Shown here in pieces: positions 33,405 to 42,000 of a DNA stretch of 64,000 nucleotides. Source of the stretch: Candidatus Manganitrophus noduliformans (GTDB lineage Bacteria; Nitrospirota; Nitrospiria; SBBL01; Manganitrophaceae); assembly GCF_012184425.1 (NCBI RefSeq), contig NZ_VTOW01000001.1:434001-498000 (forward strand). Reading direction: 5' to 3'. The notes beneath the pieces were generated by a model, which did not search any database, was not told where the DNA came from, and worked only from the letters and a program-made list of their open reading frames with translations. The position numbers and the translations under genes were made by a program. The number at the start of each line of letters is the position of its first letter. The stretch's first letter is position 1.

Positions 33405-33899
33405 TCAAGGAAAGGGGTTTATCGCCGGCCTCTTTTGAAGCGAACGCAAGCGGATCCATAGCCCGAGCTGCACAAGACGGCTGTAGAGACCCACCAGAAA
33501 AGCGAGTGAAAAAATGTCCGGGGGTTTTGGCGTCGAAAGATGGTATTGAACCTTTTCAAGGATTTCCTGCGGTGTGAAGGGTTTGATGATGTACTCTCTT
33601 ACCCGCAGAGTAATCGCTTGTGTCTTGGAGGAGGTATCGCCTTTCGCGCTGAGGAAAAAAATAATCGTATCCCGCAATGCCGGATCGTCCCGAATGCGCC
33701 GGCAGACCTCGAATCCATCCATTTTCGGCAACATCAAATCCAAGAGAATCAAGGCGGGACGCTTCTCGGTGGCCATACGAAGGGCTTCTACCCCGTCTCT
33801 CGCAACTGAGACGGCATATCCCCCTTTTTTTAAGATCGCCGTGAGGATCGTAACCGCATCGGAATTGTCATCGACAATAAGGATCTTCTCTCCTGCCAT
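33405..33899 (-). CDS. Single-receiver response regulator with hydrophobic C-terminus
   Basis: A 164-residue protein. The receiver (ILIVDDNSDAVTILT, phospho-acceptor Asp in LILLDLMLPKMDGF, FLSAKGD, IIKPFT) occupies about 125 residues. The remaining 35 (FSLAFLVGLYSRLVQLGLWI) are strongly hydrophobic or amphipathic, unusual for a CheY-like protein, and may tether it to the membrane. ATG 33899 with AAGGGAG upstream. It has no adjacent kinase. Confidence 0.85.
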   Translation of the reverse strand: MAGEKILIVDDNSDAVTILTAILKKGGYAVSVARDGVEALRMATEKRPALILLDLMLPKMDGFEVCRRIRDDPALRDTIIFFLSAKGDTSSKTQAITLRVREYIIKPFTPQEILEKVQYHLSTPKPPDIFSLAFLVGLYSRLVQLGLWIRLRSLQKRPAINPFP

Positions 33900-33940
33900 C
33901 GCTTGTTCTCCCTTCACATTGCTGGTATCGATGTGATCTG

Positions 33941-33970
33941 ATTATAGGCGGCCGCCATACAGGGATGCAA
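33941..33970 (-). promoter_or_regulatory. Sigma-70 promoter for the response regulator
   Basis: On the minus strand TTGCAT (33965-33970), 18 bases, TATAAT (33941-33946). Confidence 0.55.
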
Positions 33971-34055
33971 TTCACCAAATCGGATTAATACCCGAAGGTC
34001 CGGTAGCGTTGGATCCGGTTCGCCAGCGTCCGGATAGTCCCTCGTCTCCCTCTTA

Positions 34056-34116
34056 CTGGAAAAACTCCCATTTTTCTTAATCGCTATTTAACCAAACTTG
34101 TTTTAAACTGTCGTTT
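34056..34116 (+). repeat. Duplicated upstream region, copy 1
   Basis: CTGGAAAAACTCCCATTTTT and CTTAATCGCTATTT are followed by a T/A-rich GTTTTAAA stretch. The same block precedes the next c-di-GMP gene (36102-36161), so the genes were duplicated with their control region. Confidence 0.7.
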
Positions 34117-34195
34117 CCGACCCTGCGAATTCTTTCCCTCCTATCCGCGCGATCTGAGTGTTTTTCGCCCCTTTCTTTAGCATGGAGACCCCGCG

Positions 34196-36034
34196 ATGAA
34201 AAATCGTCCAACCAAACTATCCGATAAGCGGTCCCAAGAAAAGCTTAAAGAAAAAAACAAAATATCAAAACGATCGACTCCGGATAAAATGGCGCGTTTG
34301 CTCCAGGAGCTGCAGGCCCACCACATTGAACTGGAGATGCAGAACGAGGCGCTTCTGGAAGCCCAGGCGATGCTGGAGGAGTCTCGAAATCGATATTCGG
34401 ATCTTTATGACTTCGCTCCCCTCGGCTACTTTACATTCGACTGCAACGGTCTCATCCTCGGAGTCAATTTAACCGGCGCGGACCAGTTGGGAATGGAGCG
34501 GCAGCAGATCATTGAAAAACCTTTTACCCTTTACGTTGCGCAAGAAGATCAACCCCATTTCCACGCCCATCTCGCCGCGGTTTTCCACGGCGGCGGCCGA
34601 CGGCACTGTGAAATAAAAATGAACGGGAGGAACACTTCGTATTACGTCCAGCTGGAAAGCCTTCTTGTCGAAGAGGAGAGGGGCGAACGCTGCCGGACGG
34701 CGATGACCGATATCACCCCTCGGAAGAGGGCCGAAGAAGAGACGAAAAAAATAAATGAGTTGCTGGAGAGCCGGATTCTCCAACGGACCATTGAGCTGAA
34801 AACCGCCAATCAGGTGCTTCAAAATGAAGTCATCGAGCGGAAGAAGGCCGAACAGGCGCTGGCGCGGCAGGCGAATCTCGACGCCTTGACGGGACTCTAC
34901 AACCGCCGCTATTTTGATCTTCGCGCAGACGAAGAGATCGCGCGGGCCGATCGGAAGGGGAGTTGTCTCGCGATTCTCCTTTGCGATTTGGATCATTTTA
35001 AATCGATCAACGACACCCTCGGCCATCAGACCGGAGATCGGGTCTTAAAGTCGGTGGCGCAGAGCATTCAGGAGTGCATCCGAGAGATCGATCTGGTCTT
35101 TCGGTGGGGGGGAGATGAGATCGCCGTCCTCCTGATCGACACCTCTCGGGAGGGGGCCCTCATTACTGCGGAGCGGATTCGGAGCGCGGTGAAAAAACTA
35201 GGTGAAGAGGCGCAGCTTCCCCTCGATATCAGCGTCGGGGTGGCCTTTTACCCGGAACACGGCGTCACGATCGATGGGTTGATCAGCCTGGCGGACCGAT
35301 CGCTCTATATCGCCAAACAAGGGGGCGATAAGATTCACATCGGGGCGGAGGAGTATCTCCTTGATGAGCGGAGTATCAAGGCGGTCTTTCAGCCGGTCGT
35401 CGATCTTCGCTCAGGCCGGTCGATCGGATACGAAGCGCTGACGCGGGATCCGCAAGGAAAGCTGACGGCCCCGGAGCTCTTTCAGCGATATCAGGCGATC
35501 GGTCAGCTCAACGAATTGAAGCGGCTCTGCTTCTCTTCCCAGCTGAACGAGGCGCAGCGGCTCGGCTTGCAGGGAGGGAGGCTCTTCCTGAACGTCGATT
35601 TCCATCTTTTGCATCAGATCGAATTAATGCAAAAACCGGAGGGAATCGATGTGATTTTGGAAATCTCGGAGATGGAGGCGCTGCATAGCCATCATGTCGA
35701 GAGTTACCTCGCGCTCGCCGAAAAATGGCGCGCGCAGGGGTTCCAACTCGCCATCGACGATTTCGGGGCGGGATTCGTCTCCTTCCCCTTCATCGCACAG
35801 TTGATTCCGGAGTACATCAAGATCGATCGCTCGACCCTGCTTCAGGCGGTCTCCTCCCTGAAATTCCGAAAGTTTTTAAAGGACCTGGTCTTCGCATTGC
35901 AAAATTATACGACCCAGGGGATTGTCGCGGAAGGGATCGAGACCGAACAAGAGCTGGCGGTCGTCCGGGAGATCGGGGTCGATCTCGGCCAGGGATTCCT
36001 GTTCGGCCGGCCGGAGCCGTTGATCCCCGCCTGA
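34196..36034 (+). CDS. PAS-GGDEF-EAL cyclic di-GMP protein, paralogue 1
   Basis: A 612-residue soluble protein. Order: a basic N-terminus and coiled coil (MARLLQELQAHHIELEMQNE), one PAS domain (about 65-185), a second coiled coil, a GGDEF domain with intact FRWGGDEIAVL (about 303) and DHFKSINDTLGH, and an EAL domain with GYEALTRDP (about 412), LNVDF, IDDFGAG, KIDRS and AEGIETEQE. Both synthesis and breakdown of c-di-GMP are possible from the motifs. The next gene is its paralogue. Confidence 0.92.
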   Translation: MKNRPTKLSDKRSQEKLKEKNKISKRSTPDKMARLLQELQAHHIELEMQNEALLEAQAMLEESRNRYSDLYDFAPLGYFTFDCNGLILGVNLTGADQLGMERQQIIEKPFTLYVAQEDQPHFHAHLAAVFHGGGRRHCEIKMNGRNTSYYVQLESLLVEEERGERCRTAMTDITPRKRAEEETKKINELLESRILQRTIELKTANQVLQNEVIERKKAEQALARQANLDALTGLYNRRYFDLRADEEIARADRKGSCLAILLCDLDHFKSINDTLGHQTGDRVLKSVAQSIQECIREIDLVFRWGGDEIAVLLIDTSREGALITAERIRSAVKKLGEEAQLPLDISVGVAFYPEHGVTIDGLISLADRSLYIAKQGGDKIHIGAEEYLLDERSIKAVFQPVVDLRSGRSIGYEALTRDPQGKLTAPELFQRYQAIGQLNELKRLCFSSQLNEAQRLGLQGGRLFLNVDFHLLHQIELMQKPEGIDVILEISEMEALHSHHVESYLALAEKWRAQGFQLAIDDFGAGFVSFPFIAQLIPEYIKIDRSTLLQAVSSLKFRKFLKDLVFALQNYTTQGIVAEGIETEQELAVVREIGVDLGQGFLFGRPEPLIPA

Positions 36035-36101
36035 AAATTCAATTCGATCCGCCGAACAGGGGCTCCCTAACGCGGCGGTCCTCTTCTCCTTCCGGTCCGA
36101 T

Positions 36102-36161
36102 CTGGAAAAACTCCCCATTTTCTTAATCGCTATTTGGGATAATTCGTTTTAAAGTATCGGC
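36102..36161 (+). repeat. Duplicated upstream region, copy 2
   Basis: Repeats the block at 34056-34116 (CTGGAAAAACTCCCC, CTTAATCGCTATTT, GTTTTAAA). Confidence 0.7.
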
Positions 36162-36260
36162 TTCAACCCCATGAAGCCTCTCGGCCTGATCACGTTCTCA
36201 TCAAAATTGTATATCGGGATATACTGGGAAAGCTTTTGTCTCTTTAACCTGGAGATGACA

Positions 36261-38093
36261 ATGAACAGGCGTCAAACCAAATTGCCCGCCCATGAAAAGT
36301 TAAACGGAAAAAACAAAATGCTGAAACGACTGGCTCAGGGAAAAATGGCGCGTCTGCTTGAAGAGTTAAAGACGCAACAGGCCAAACTGGAAATACAAAA
36401 TGAGGAACTGCGGGAAACCCAGGCCAAGCTTGAAAAATTCGGCCACCGGTATTCGAATCTTTACCACGGCGCCCCGGTCGGCGATTTTATCTTCGATTGC
36501 GACGGCGCCATTCTGGAGGTCAATCCCGCCGGCGCGGAACAGATGGGGGGGGAGCGGCATCAAATCATTGATCAGCCCTTCACCCGCTATCTTTCTCAAG
36601 AAGACCAAATCCGCTTTCGCACCCATCTTGCGACGGTTTTTCAAGACGGCCGACGCCGTCGCTGTGAAATCAAAATAAAAAGAGGGGACCGCCTCTTCGA
36701 TGCCCAGATGGAGAGTCTCTTGATCGAAGGGGAGCGGGGCACACGACACTGTCGGACGGTGATGATCGATATCACCTCACGAAAGAAAGCCGAGGAAGAG
36801 ATCAAGAGATTGAATAAATCGCTGGAGAGTCAAATTCTGCTTCAAACGGCCGAGCTGAGAGCAACCAATCAAGCGCTTGAAAACGAGATCATCGAGCGGA
36901 TGAGGACCGAACAAATGCTGGCACGGCAGGGGAATTTCGACACGGCGACCGGGCTTTACAGCCGCCGCTACTTTGATCTTCGCGCGGACGAAGAGATCGC
37001 GCGGGTCGACCGAAAGGGGGGGTGTTTTGCAATCCTCCTCTGCGATTTGAACTATTTTAAAGCGGTCACCCACACACTCGGCCATCAAACCGGGGACCGG
37101 GTTTTAAAACGGGTGGCTCGGAAAATCGTGGAGAGTACGCGAGAGAGCGATCTTGTCTTTCGCTGGAGGGGAGATCAAATCGCCGTCCTCCTGACGGAGA
37201 CTTCCCGGGAAGGGGTCGTCCTTGCCGCGGAGCGGATTCGGAGAGCGGTGGCAAATGTCAGTGAAGAGACGCAGGTTCTCCTGCCTATCCACATCGGAGC
37301 GGCGCTCTATCCCGAGCACGGTTTTACGATTGATGCGTTGATCGACCTGGCGAACCGCTCCCTCTCCCTCGCCAAACAGGGGAGAGAAAAGATTCACATC
37401 GGCAATGGGAAACATCGACTCAATGAGCGGGATATCGGGATGGTTTTTCAGCCGGTGATCGATCTTCGCTCCAGCCGGCCGATCGGATACGAGGCGCTCA
37501 CGCGGGATCCTTTGGGGAAGCTGACCGTGCCGCAGCTCTTTAAGCGTTACGAAGTGATCGGCCAACTCGGCGAGTTAAAGCGGCTCTGCTTCCGCTCCCA
37601 GCTCAATGAGGCGCAAAAGCCCGCCTTCCAGGGAGGACGGCTTTTTCTGAACGTCGATTTCCAGCTCCTCGATCAGATCGAATTGATCCGGAAGCCGGAA
37701 GGGATCGACGTGGTTTTGGAGATCTCGGAGGCGGAAGCATGCCGTCACCGGCATATCGAGCGGTATCTTACGCTCGTCGAAAAGTGGCGCGAACAGGGGT
37801 TCCAGGTCGCCATCGATGATTTCGGAGCGGGCGCGGGCTCTTTCCCCTTTGTCGGGAAGTTGATTCCGGATTATATCAAGATCGACCGCTCCACCCTGCT
37901 CCAGGCGGTCTCTTCTCCGAAGCTCCGCGATTTTTTAAACGATCTGGTTTTTATCTTGCGCAATTACACCACGCGGGGGATGATTGCGGAGGGGATTGAG
38001 ACCGAACAGGAATTGACCCTCGTCCGGAAGATGGGAATCGATCTCGGCCAGGGGTTTTTATTCGGCCGCCCGGAGGCGCTGATGTCGGCCTGA
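36261..38093 (+). CDS. PAS-GGDEF-EAL paralogue 2 with degenerate GGDEF site
   Basis: A 610-residue protein with the same domain order as its neighbour. The cyclase site is changed: FRWRGDQIAVL (about 302) in place of GGDEI, and DLNYFKAVTHTLGH where the metal-binding Asp becomes Asn. The EAL side is complete: GYEALTRDP, LNVDF, LEISEAEA, IDDFGAG, KIDRS and AEGIETEQE. It is therefore probably a phosphodiesterase whose GGDEF part may bind GTP as an allosteric site. ATG 36261 has GGAG six bases upstream. Confidence 0.9.
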   Translation: MNRRQTKLPAHEKLNGKNKMLKRLAQGKMARLLEELKTQQAKLEIQNEELRETQAKLEKFGHRYSNLYHGAPVGDFIFDCDGAILEVNPAGAEQMGGERHQIIDQPFTRYLSQEDQIRFRTHLATVFQDGRRRRCEIKIKRGDRLFDAQMESLLIEGERGTRHCRTVMIDITSRKKAEEEIKRLNKSLESQILLQTAELRATNQALENEIIERMRTEQMLARQGNFDTATGLYSRRYFDLRADEEIARVDRKGGCFAILLCDLNYFKAVTHTLGHQTGDRVLKRVARKIVESTRESDLVFRWRGDQIAVLLTETSREGVVLAAERIRRAVANVSEETQVLLPIHIGAALYPEHGFTIDALIDLANRSLSLAKQGREKIHIGNGKHRLNERDIGMVFQPVIDLRSSRPIGYEALTRDPLGKLTVPQLFKRYEVIGQLGELKRLCFRSQLNEAQKPAFQGGRLFLNVDFQLLDQIELIRKPEGIDVVLEISEAEACRHRHIERYLTLVEKWREQGFQVAIDDFGAGAGSFPFVGKLIPDYIKIDRSTLLQAVSSPKLRDFLNDLVFILRNYTTRGMIAEGIETEQELTLVRKMGIDLGQGFLFGRPEALMSA

Positions 38094-38124
38094 AACGTTT
38101 AAGTCATTGTCCAGCCGCGAAGGG

Positions 38125-39093
38125 CTACTTGGTCCGGAGGACGATGAGCTTATCGGTCCCCGACTCCGCCCCCCAGACCTCGCCGGGTCGGCCGAGCATC
38201 TGCCGGACCGCGGCGCCGGGGCTCGGAATGGGGATCACTTCAAACGTCTCCTTTGCCGGATCGAATCGCATGAAGGCGTTCGCGCCGAAATCGCTCACCC
38301 AGACCTGATCTTTCTCATCGACGAAGATCGAATAAATTTTCGGACCCTCGCCGGGGGCGCGCCACTCCTTCCATTGATTTTTCGCCGGATCGTACATTCC
38401 CACCTTCCCGGCGTTCCATTCGCTGATCCAGAGCCGGCCGAGGGAGTCGGACCAGACCCGCCGCGCTCCCTGATCGGGCGTCGGCGGCACGATCACCGTC
38501 GCCTTCCCGGTTTTCGGATCGATCCGGGCCAGATAACTTCCCGCGAGCGAGACGTAGTAGACGCTGCCGTCGGGCGCGGTCGCAATGCCGTACGGTCCCC
38601 GTCCCTTCGGCGCGTCGAAAACTTCCATCCGCCCCGACGTCGGCTCAAGACGTCCGTAAACGCCGTTCTGGCCGGTGAACCAGAGGATCCCCTGGCGGTC
38701 GAACGTCGCGGTGTTGAGATTGGCGTTGCTTCTCTCCGGCGGGAGGGGAAAGGTCTTCACGGCGCGGGTGGCCGGATCGACCCGAACAATGGCATTCAGG
38801 CCGCTGTCGGTGATCCAGGGAGCGCCGTCGGGTCCCACGATCACCCCGTGGGGGCGCGACCCTTCGCCCAATGGGATGTGGGTCGTCTTTCCCGTGGCCG
38901 GATCGAGACGGCCTAACTCGCCGGAGCCCTGCGCCGTGTACCAGACGGCGCCGTCCGGCGCCGGGGCCACATCGTGCGGCCGCGACCCGCGCGGCACCGG
39001 GTACTCTTGAATAAGCGGGGCGGCTGCTGCAGGGGCGACGACGCCGGAAAGGACCAAGATCCAAACCAGAATATAGATTAATTCCCTCCTCAT
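38125..39093 (-). CDS. Secreted Vgb-like (virginiamycin B lyase family) beta-propeller
   Basis: A 322-residue protein with a signal peptide (hydrophobic ILVWILVLSGVV, cleavage near AAA). The rest is a six- or seven-bladed propeller with the repeats GPDGAPWITDSGLNAIVRVDP and DSLGRLWISEWNAGKVGMYDP typical of streptogramin lyase-like proteins. True lyases use a His/Glu/Met site that I cannot confirm; most relatives are uncharacterised. ATG 39093 begins the leader. It stands first from the left in a row of leftward genes reaching to 45.2 kb. Confidence 0.8.
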   Translation of the reverse strand: MRRELIYILVWILVLSGVVAPAAAAPLIQEYPVPRGSRPHDVAPAPDGAVWYTAQGSGELGRLDPATGKTTHIPLGEGSRPHGVIVGPDGAPWITDSGLNAIVRVDPATRAVKTFPLPPERSNANLNTATFDRQGILWFTGQNGVYGRLEPTSGRMEVFDAPKGRGPYGIATAPDGSVYYVSLAGSYLARIDPKTGKATVIVPPTPDQGARRVWSDSLGRLWISEWNAGKVGMYDPAKNQWKEWRAPGEGPKIYSIFVDEKDQVWVSDFGANAFMRFDPAKETFEVIPIPSPGAAVRQMLGRPGEVWGAESGTDKLIVLRTK

Positions 39094-39194
39094 CTCTCGA
39101 TTTTCCTTACTCAAGCGGAAGCGTGATCAAGCGCTTCTCGGACGAGAATCATCAAGCGCCCTTTTCATCACGGTACCACAAACGAAGCGGCTCC

Positions 39195-39641
39195 TCAACC
39201 GGTGCGCGCCGTCTCCCTTCTTGCGGCCTCGTTCAGCCACTCTATCAGCGGTCTTAATTGCTCCGGAGCGGCGGTCTCTGTGGTGCGGACGCGGTGTTGC
39301 TTGCCGTCGATCTCGACGGTAATGCTGTAGCGGAATTCGTCGGGCCGGGCCGGGCCGGGAATCTCCTCCGGAAGGCCGAAGAAGCCGGCGCGGTCGATCA
39401 AATCGCGAAGGCGCTTTTCTTCCTCTTCCGGGAGCGACTCCGAATCGATGACGGCGGCCGTCCGCATCCCGGCCAGCCCGCCGGAGCGCACGAAGCGGAC
39501 CTGCACGTCGCGCTCCTTCCGGAAGAATTCTTCCCCTTCAGGGCCGAGGTTTTTTCCGCAGCCTTGAAGGGCGATCAGAAGGGAAAGGAGAAGAGCGGGG
39601 AAGAATGGTTGGATAGAGTTTTTCGGCCGATGATCCTCCAT
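39195..39641 (-). CDS. Emfourin-like metalloprotease inhibitor, lipoprotein
   Basis: A 148-residue protein with a leader and lipobox LLIALQGC, so it is probably lipid-anchored. The mature part carries the emfourin pattern: VRFVRSGGLAGM, LRDLIDRAGFFGLP, PDEFRYSITVEIDGKQHRV and LRPLIEWLNEAA. Emfourin of Serratia inhibits the M4 protease protealysin and is encoded beside it. Here the gene is 28 bases downstream of a protealysin-like M4 gene on the same strand, an exact parallel. The lipoprotein signal is the unusual part, as I know emfourin as a cytoplasmic protein. Confidence 0.8.
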   Translation of the reverse strand: MEDHRPKNSIQPFFPALLLSLLIALQGCGKNLGPEGEEFFRKERDVQVRFVRSGGLAGMRTAAVIDSESLPEEEEKRLRDLIDRAGFFGLPEEIPGPARPDEFRYSITVEIDGKQHRVRTTETAAPEQLRPLIEWLNEAARRETARTG

Positions 39642-39669
39642 GTTCCTCGCGCCTCCGGTCTGCGGGGAT

Positions 39670-40767
39670 TCAGGCTGCGGCCTTTTTCGCTTTTGCCTCG
39701 ATATTAATCCCGACCTGGGACCAGCCGTTTTTCACCGCTTGCTGTTCCTTGCTCCCCGGACCGAAGAGCTCGCCGGCTACCTGGAAAGTATGATTCGCAG
39801 CGCTCTGAAACCCCGAGTTCCATCGAATTCGATCCCGCAGGGCGACATACCAGATCATCCCCGCTTTTTCCCAGGCGTGGCCGCCAAGCTCCGTTGCCAC
39901 TCGGTAGAAGGCATGGTTCGGGATCCCGGAGTTAATGTGAACGCCGCCGTTGTCTTCCCAGAAGGCGAGCTTCTTGTAATCTTTCATGTGAGCCGGCTGC
40001 GGATCTTTTCCGAGGACGGGATCATCGTAGGCGCTCCCCGGCGCCTTCATCGACCGGATTGCGGCTGCATTCACGTTTGAGGTGAAGAGACCCTCTCCGA
40101 TCAGCCAGTCGGCCCGGTCGGCGGTTTGGTTTTGGGTCCGCTGCTTGACCAGCGAGCCGAAGACATCGGACATCGACTCATTCAGCGCTCCCGATTGAAA
40201 CCGGTAGGCGAGGTTCGCCTCAAATTGCGTCACGCCGTGGGTCAGCTCGTGCCCGATCACATCGATCGAGGAGGTAAATCGGTTCCAGAGGCGATCTTGC
40301 TCCGGCATGTCTTCGTCGCCGTCTCCGTAGACCATCTGCTGGCCGTTCCAGAAGGCGTTGTCGTAGCCTTTGAGGAAGTGGACGGTCGAGATCAGCCTCA
40401 TTCCGCGGTCGTCGATTGAGTTTCGCTCGAAGATTTCGATGAAGAGATCGTAGGTCGCCCCCGCGCCGTCGTAGGCTTCATCGACGGCGGGATCGCCGGT
40501 CGGTAGGTCCCCCTCGTTTCGGACCAGCTTCCCGGGGAGCTCGTCTTCCTGCTGCGCGTCGTAAACCGATCTTCCCTTGGCGCCGATGAGGGGGGTCATC
40601 AAAAGCGGGGCGATCGGCGCGAGCGCTTGGCGATGTCCGCGGATCTGATCGGAAATGGATAACGCGCGCCAGGCCGACGCCTTCTGATTTGAGTTGCCTC
40701 GCTCCGCCACGTTCCGGAGGATGTGAGGTGGAATGATACAGTAAAGCGGGTTGCACCGATGGGTCAT
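39670..40767 (-). CDS. Protealysin-like M4 zinc metalloprotease
   Basis: A 365-residue thermolysin-family protease. It starts MTHRCNPLYCIIPPHILRN, the short propeptide of the protealysin group, with no signal peptide. The zinc site is IDVIGHELTHGVTQ (about 171-175) with the Glu ligand in ALNESMSDVFG, and the C-terminal catalytic His in HINSGIPNHAF. Protealysin-like enzymes act intracellularly or are released by non-classical routes. It forms an operon with the emfourin-like gene. A Shine-Dalgarno AGAAGGAGGGA precedes the ATG. Confidence 0.92.
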   Translation of the reverse strand: MTHRCNPLYCIIPPHILRNVAERGNSNQKASAWRALSISDQIRGHRQALAPIAPLLMTPLIGAKGRSVYDAQQEDELPGKLVRNEGDLPTGDPAVDEAYDGAGATYDLFIEIFERNSIDDRGMRLISTVHFLKGYDNAFWNGQQMVYGDGDEDMPEQDRLWNRFTSSIDVIGHELTHGVTQFEANLAYRFQSGALNESMSDVFGSLVKQRTQNQTADRADWLIGEGLFTSNVNAAAIRSMKAPGSAYDDPVLGKDPQPAHMKDYKKLAFWEDNGGVHINSGIPNHAFYRVATELGGHAWEKAGMIWYVALRDRIRWNSGFQSAANHTFQVAGELFGPGSKEQQAVKNGWSQVGINIEAKAKKAAA

Positions 40768-40987
40768 CGCAGTCCCTCCTTCTGTTTAGGTTTGATGGGG
40801 CCGCTCCGCGCCAGGACCTTCCTTTGCTTCTAAAGAAAGATTCCGGACGGAGGGGTGGGAAAAACGGCGGAATCGGCTCCCGCCGGTGGGTCGCTAAATA
40901 GAAAGTCTACGCTTTTAAAAGGATCAAAATCAAGAAGGGGAGATCTCTTCGGATGAGGTCTTTTTCGAGTGAGATGATTGGAGTATC

Positions 40988-41974
40988 TTACCGAATCCCG
41001 CCCCGCTCCTTCATCGAGGCCTCCCGCAGGCCGATTCCGTATTGGCCCTCCAGATCGATCTCGGTTCCATGGACCCGGCCGGCTCCGCGGGCGCAGCAAA
41101 GTTTGCGGGCGCGGACATCCTCCACCCATCGCGGATTCGCCGCCTCGGCGCGGCGGTTGGCGATGATCGTCATCCGGGCCACCTCGGTTTCCTCTTCATC
41201 CAAGTTGGGGTCGATCTTCTCGCAGTCGTGAAGGATCTGGGCGCGAACGATGTTGGAGATGCTGCCGTTCTGGACGACGATGTCGAACATCAACGCCACC
41301 GCCCGCTCCGACCAGAGCTTGTAGGACCTGCAGAGCTTTTGGGCCGACTGATAAATGGTCTCTGCGTGGGCCGCCTCGATCTCTTGAAATTCAGGCATCC
41401 GGCCCAACCCTTTGAGGAGCCCGCGCCACGGTTCGAAGATCGTGTGCCGGATCGGGTCCTGGACCGATCGCGCCCAGGCGATCTGCTCGGCCCGGTCGGC
41501 CTTGAGGAAGGTGACGAACAAAGGATAGTTGTTATGGAGGAGTTCGCGAAGTCGCTTCGGATGTTTCCGATTCATCTCCGCCAAGAGCGGCTGCAAGCTC
41601 CCCTGGCCGAGATTCCACTGAAGGACGCCGAAGCTGATCCCTTGCCCGTCGAAATCGCCCGAGAGGCCGGCGAAGCAGTCGGGGACGGGGGCGTTCGTTT
41701 CGAACGTTCCCGTCAAGGCCAAACAACGGTAGGCGAGCGATTTTTGAAGGATCGCCGGGGGCGGAATCTCCTCGGCGAACAGAAGCGTCCAGCTCTGTTG
41801 TCCGACGATGCCGTCGATTGTAAGCCGCTTGGCCTTTTGAAACAATTTGACCGCGCTCTCGGTCCCGCCGCCGAAGTCGCCGTCGACGGGGCCGCGATAA
41901 TAACCGAGCTCTTTTAACCGCGCCTGAATCCGCTCGACCTCGGGACCTTTGGAACCGCGACGATAGAAAGGCAT
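40988..41974 (-). CDS. Peptidoglycan-binding protein with putative muramidase/chitosanase-like domain
   Basis: A 328-residue protein. The first 70 residues are a PG_binding_1 domain (RGSKGPEVERIQARLKELGY, VDGDFGGGTESAVKLFQ, DGIVGQQSW). The rest has FDGQGISFGVLQWNLGQGSLQPLL, which resembles lysozyme-like and chitosanase-like hydrolase folds with an acidic active site, though I cannot place the catalytic residues. No signal peptide is seen. It may cut the cell wall. It lies on the strand of the subtilase-hydrolase gene (26 bases downstream of it) and likely shares its transcript. Confidence 0.75.
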   Translation of the reverse strand: MPFYRRGSKGPEVERIQARLKELGYYRGPVDGDFGGGTESAVKLFQKAKRLTIDGIVGQQSWTLLFAEEIPPPAILQKSLAYRCLALTGTFETNAPVPDCFAGLSGDFDGQGISFGVLQWNLGQGSLQPLLAEMNRKHPKRLRELLHNNYPLFVTFLKADRAEQIAWARSVQDPIRHTIFEPWRGLLKGLGRMPEFQEIEAAHAETIYQSAQKLCRSYKLWSERAVALMFDIVVQNGSISNIVRAQILHDCEKIDPNLDEEETEVARMTIIANRRAEAANPRWVEDVRARKLCCARGAGRVHGTEIDLEGQYGIGLREASMKERGGIR

Positions 41975-42000
41975 TCTGATTTACTCCTCACCTGGTTTTC

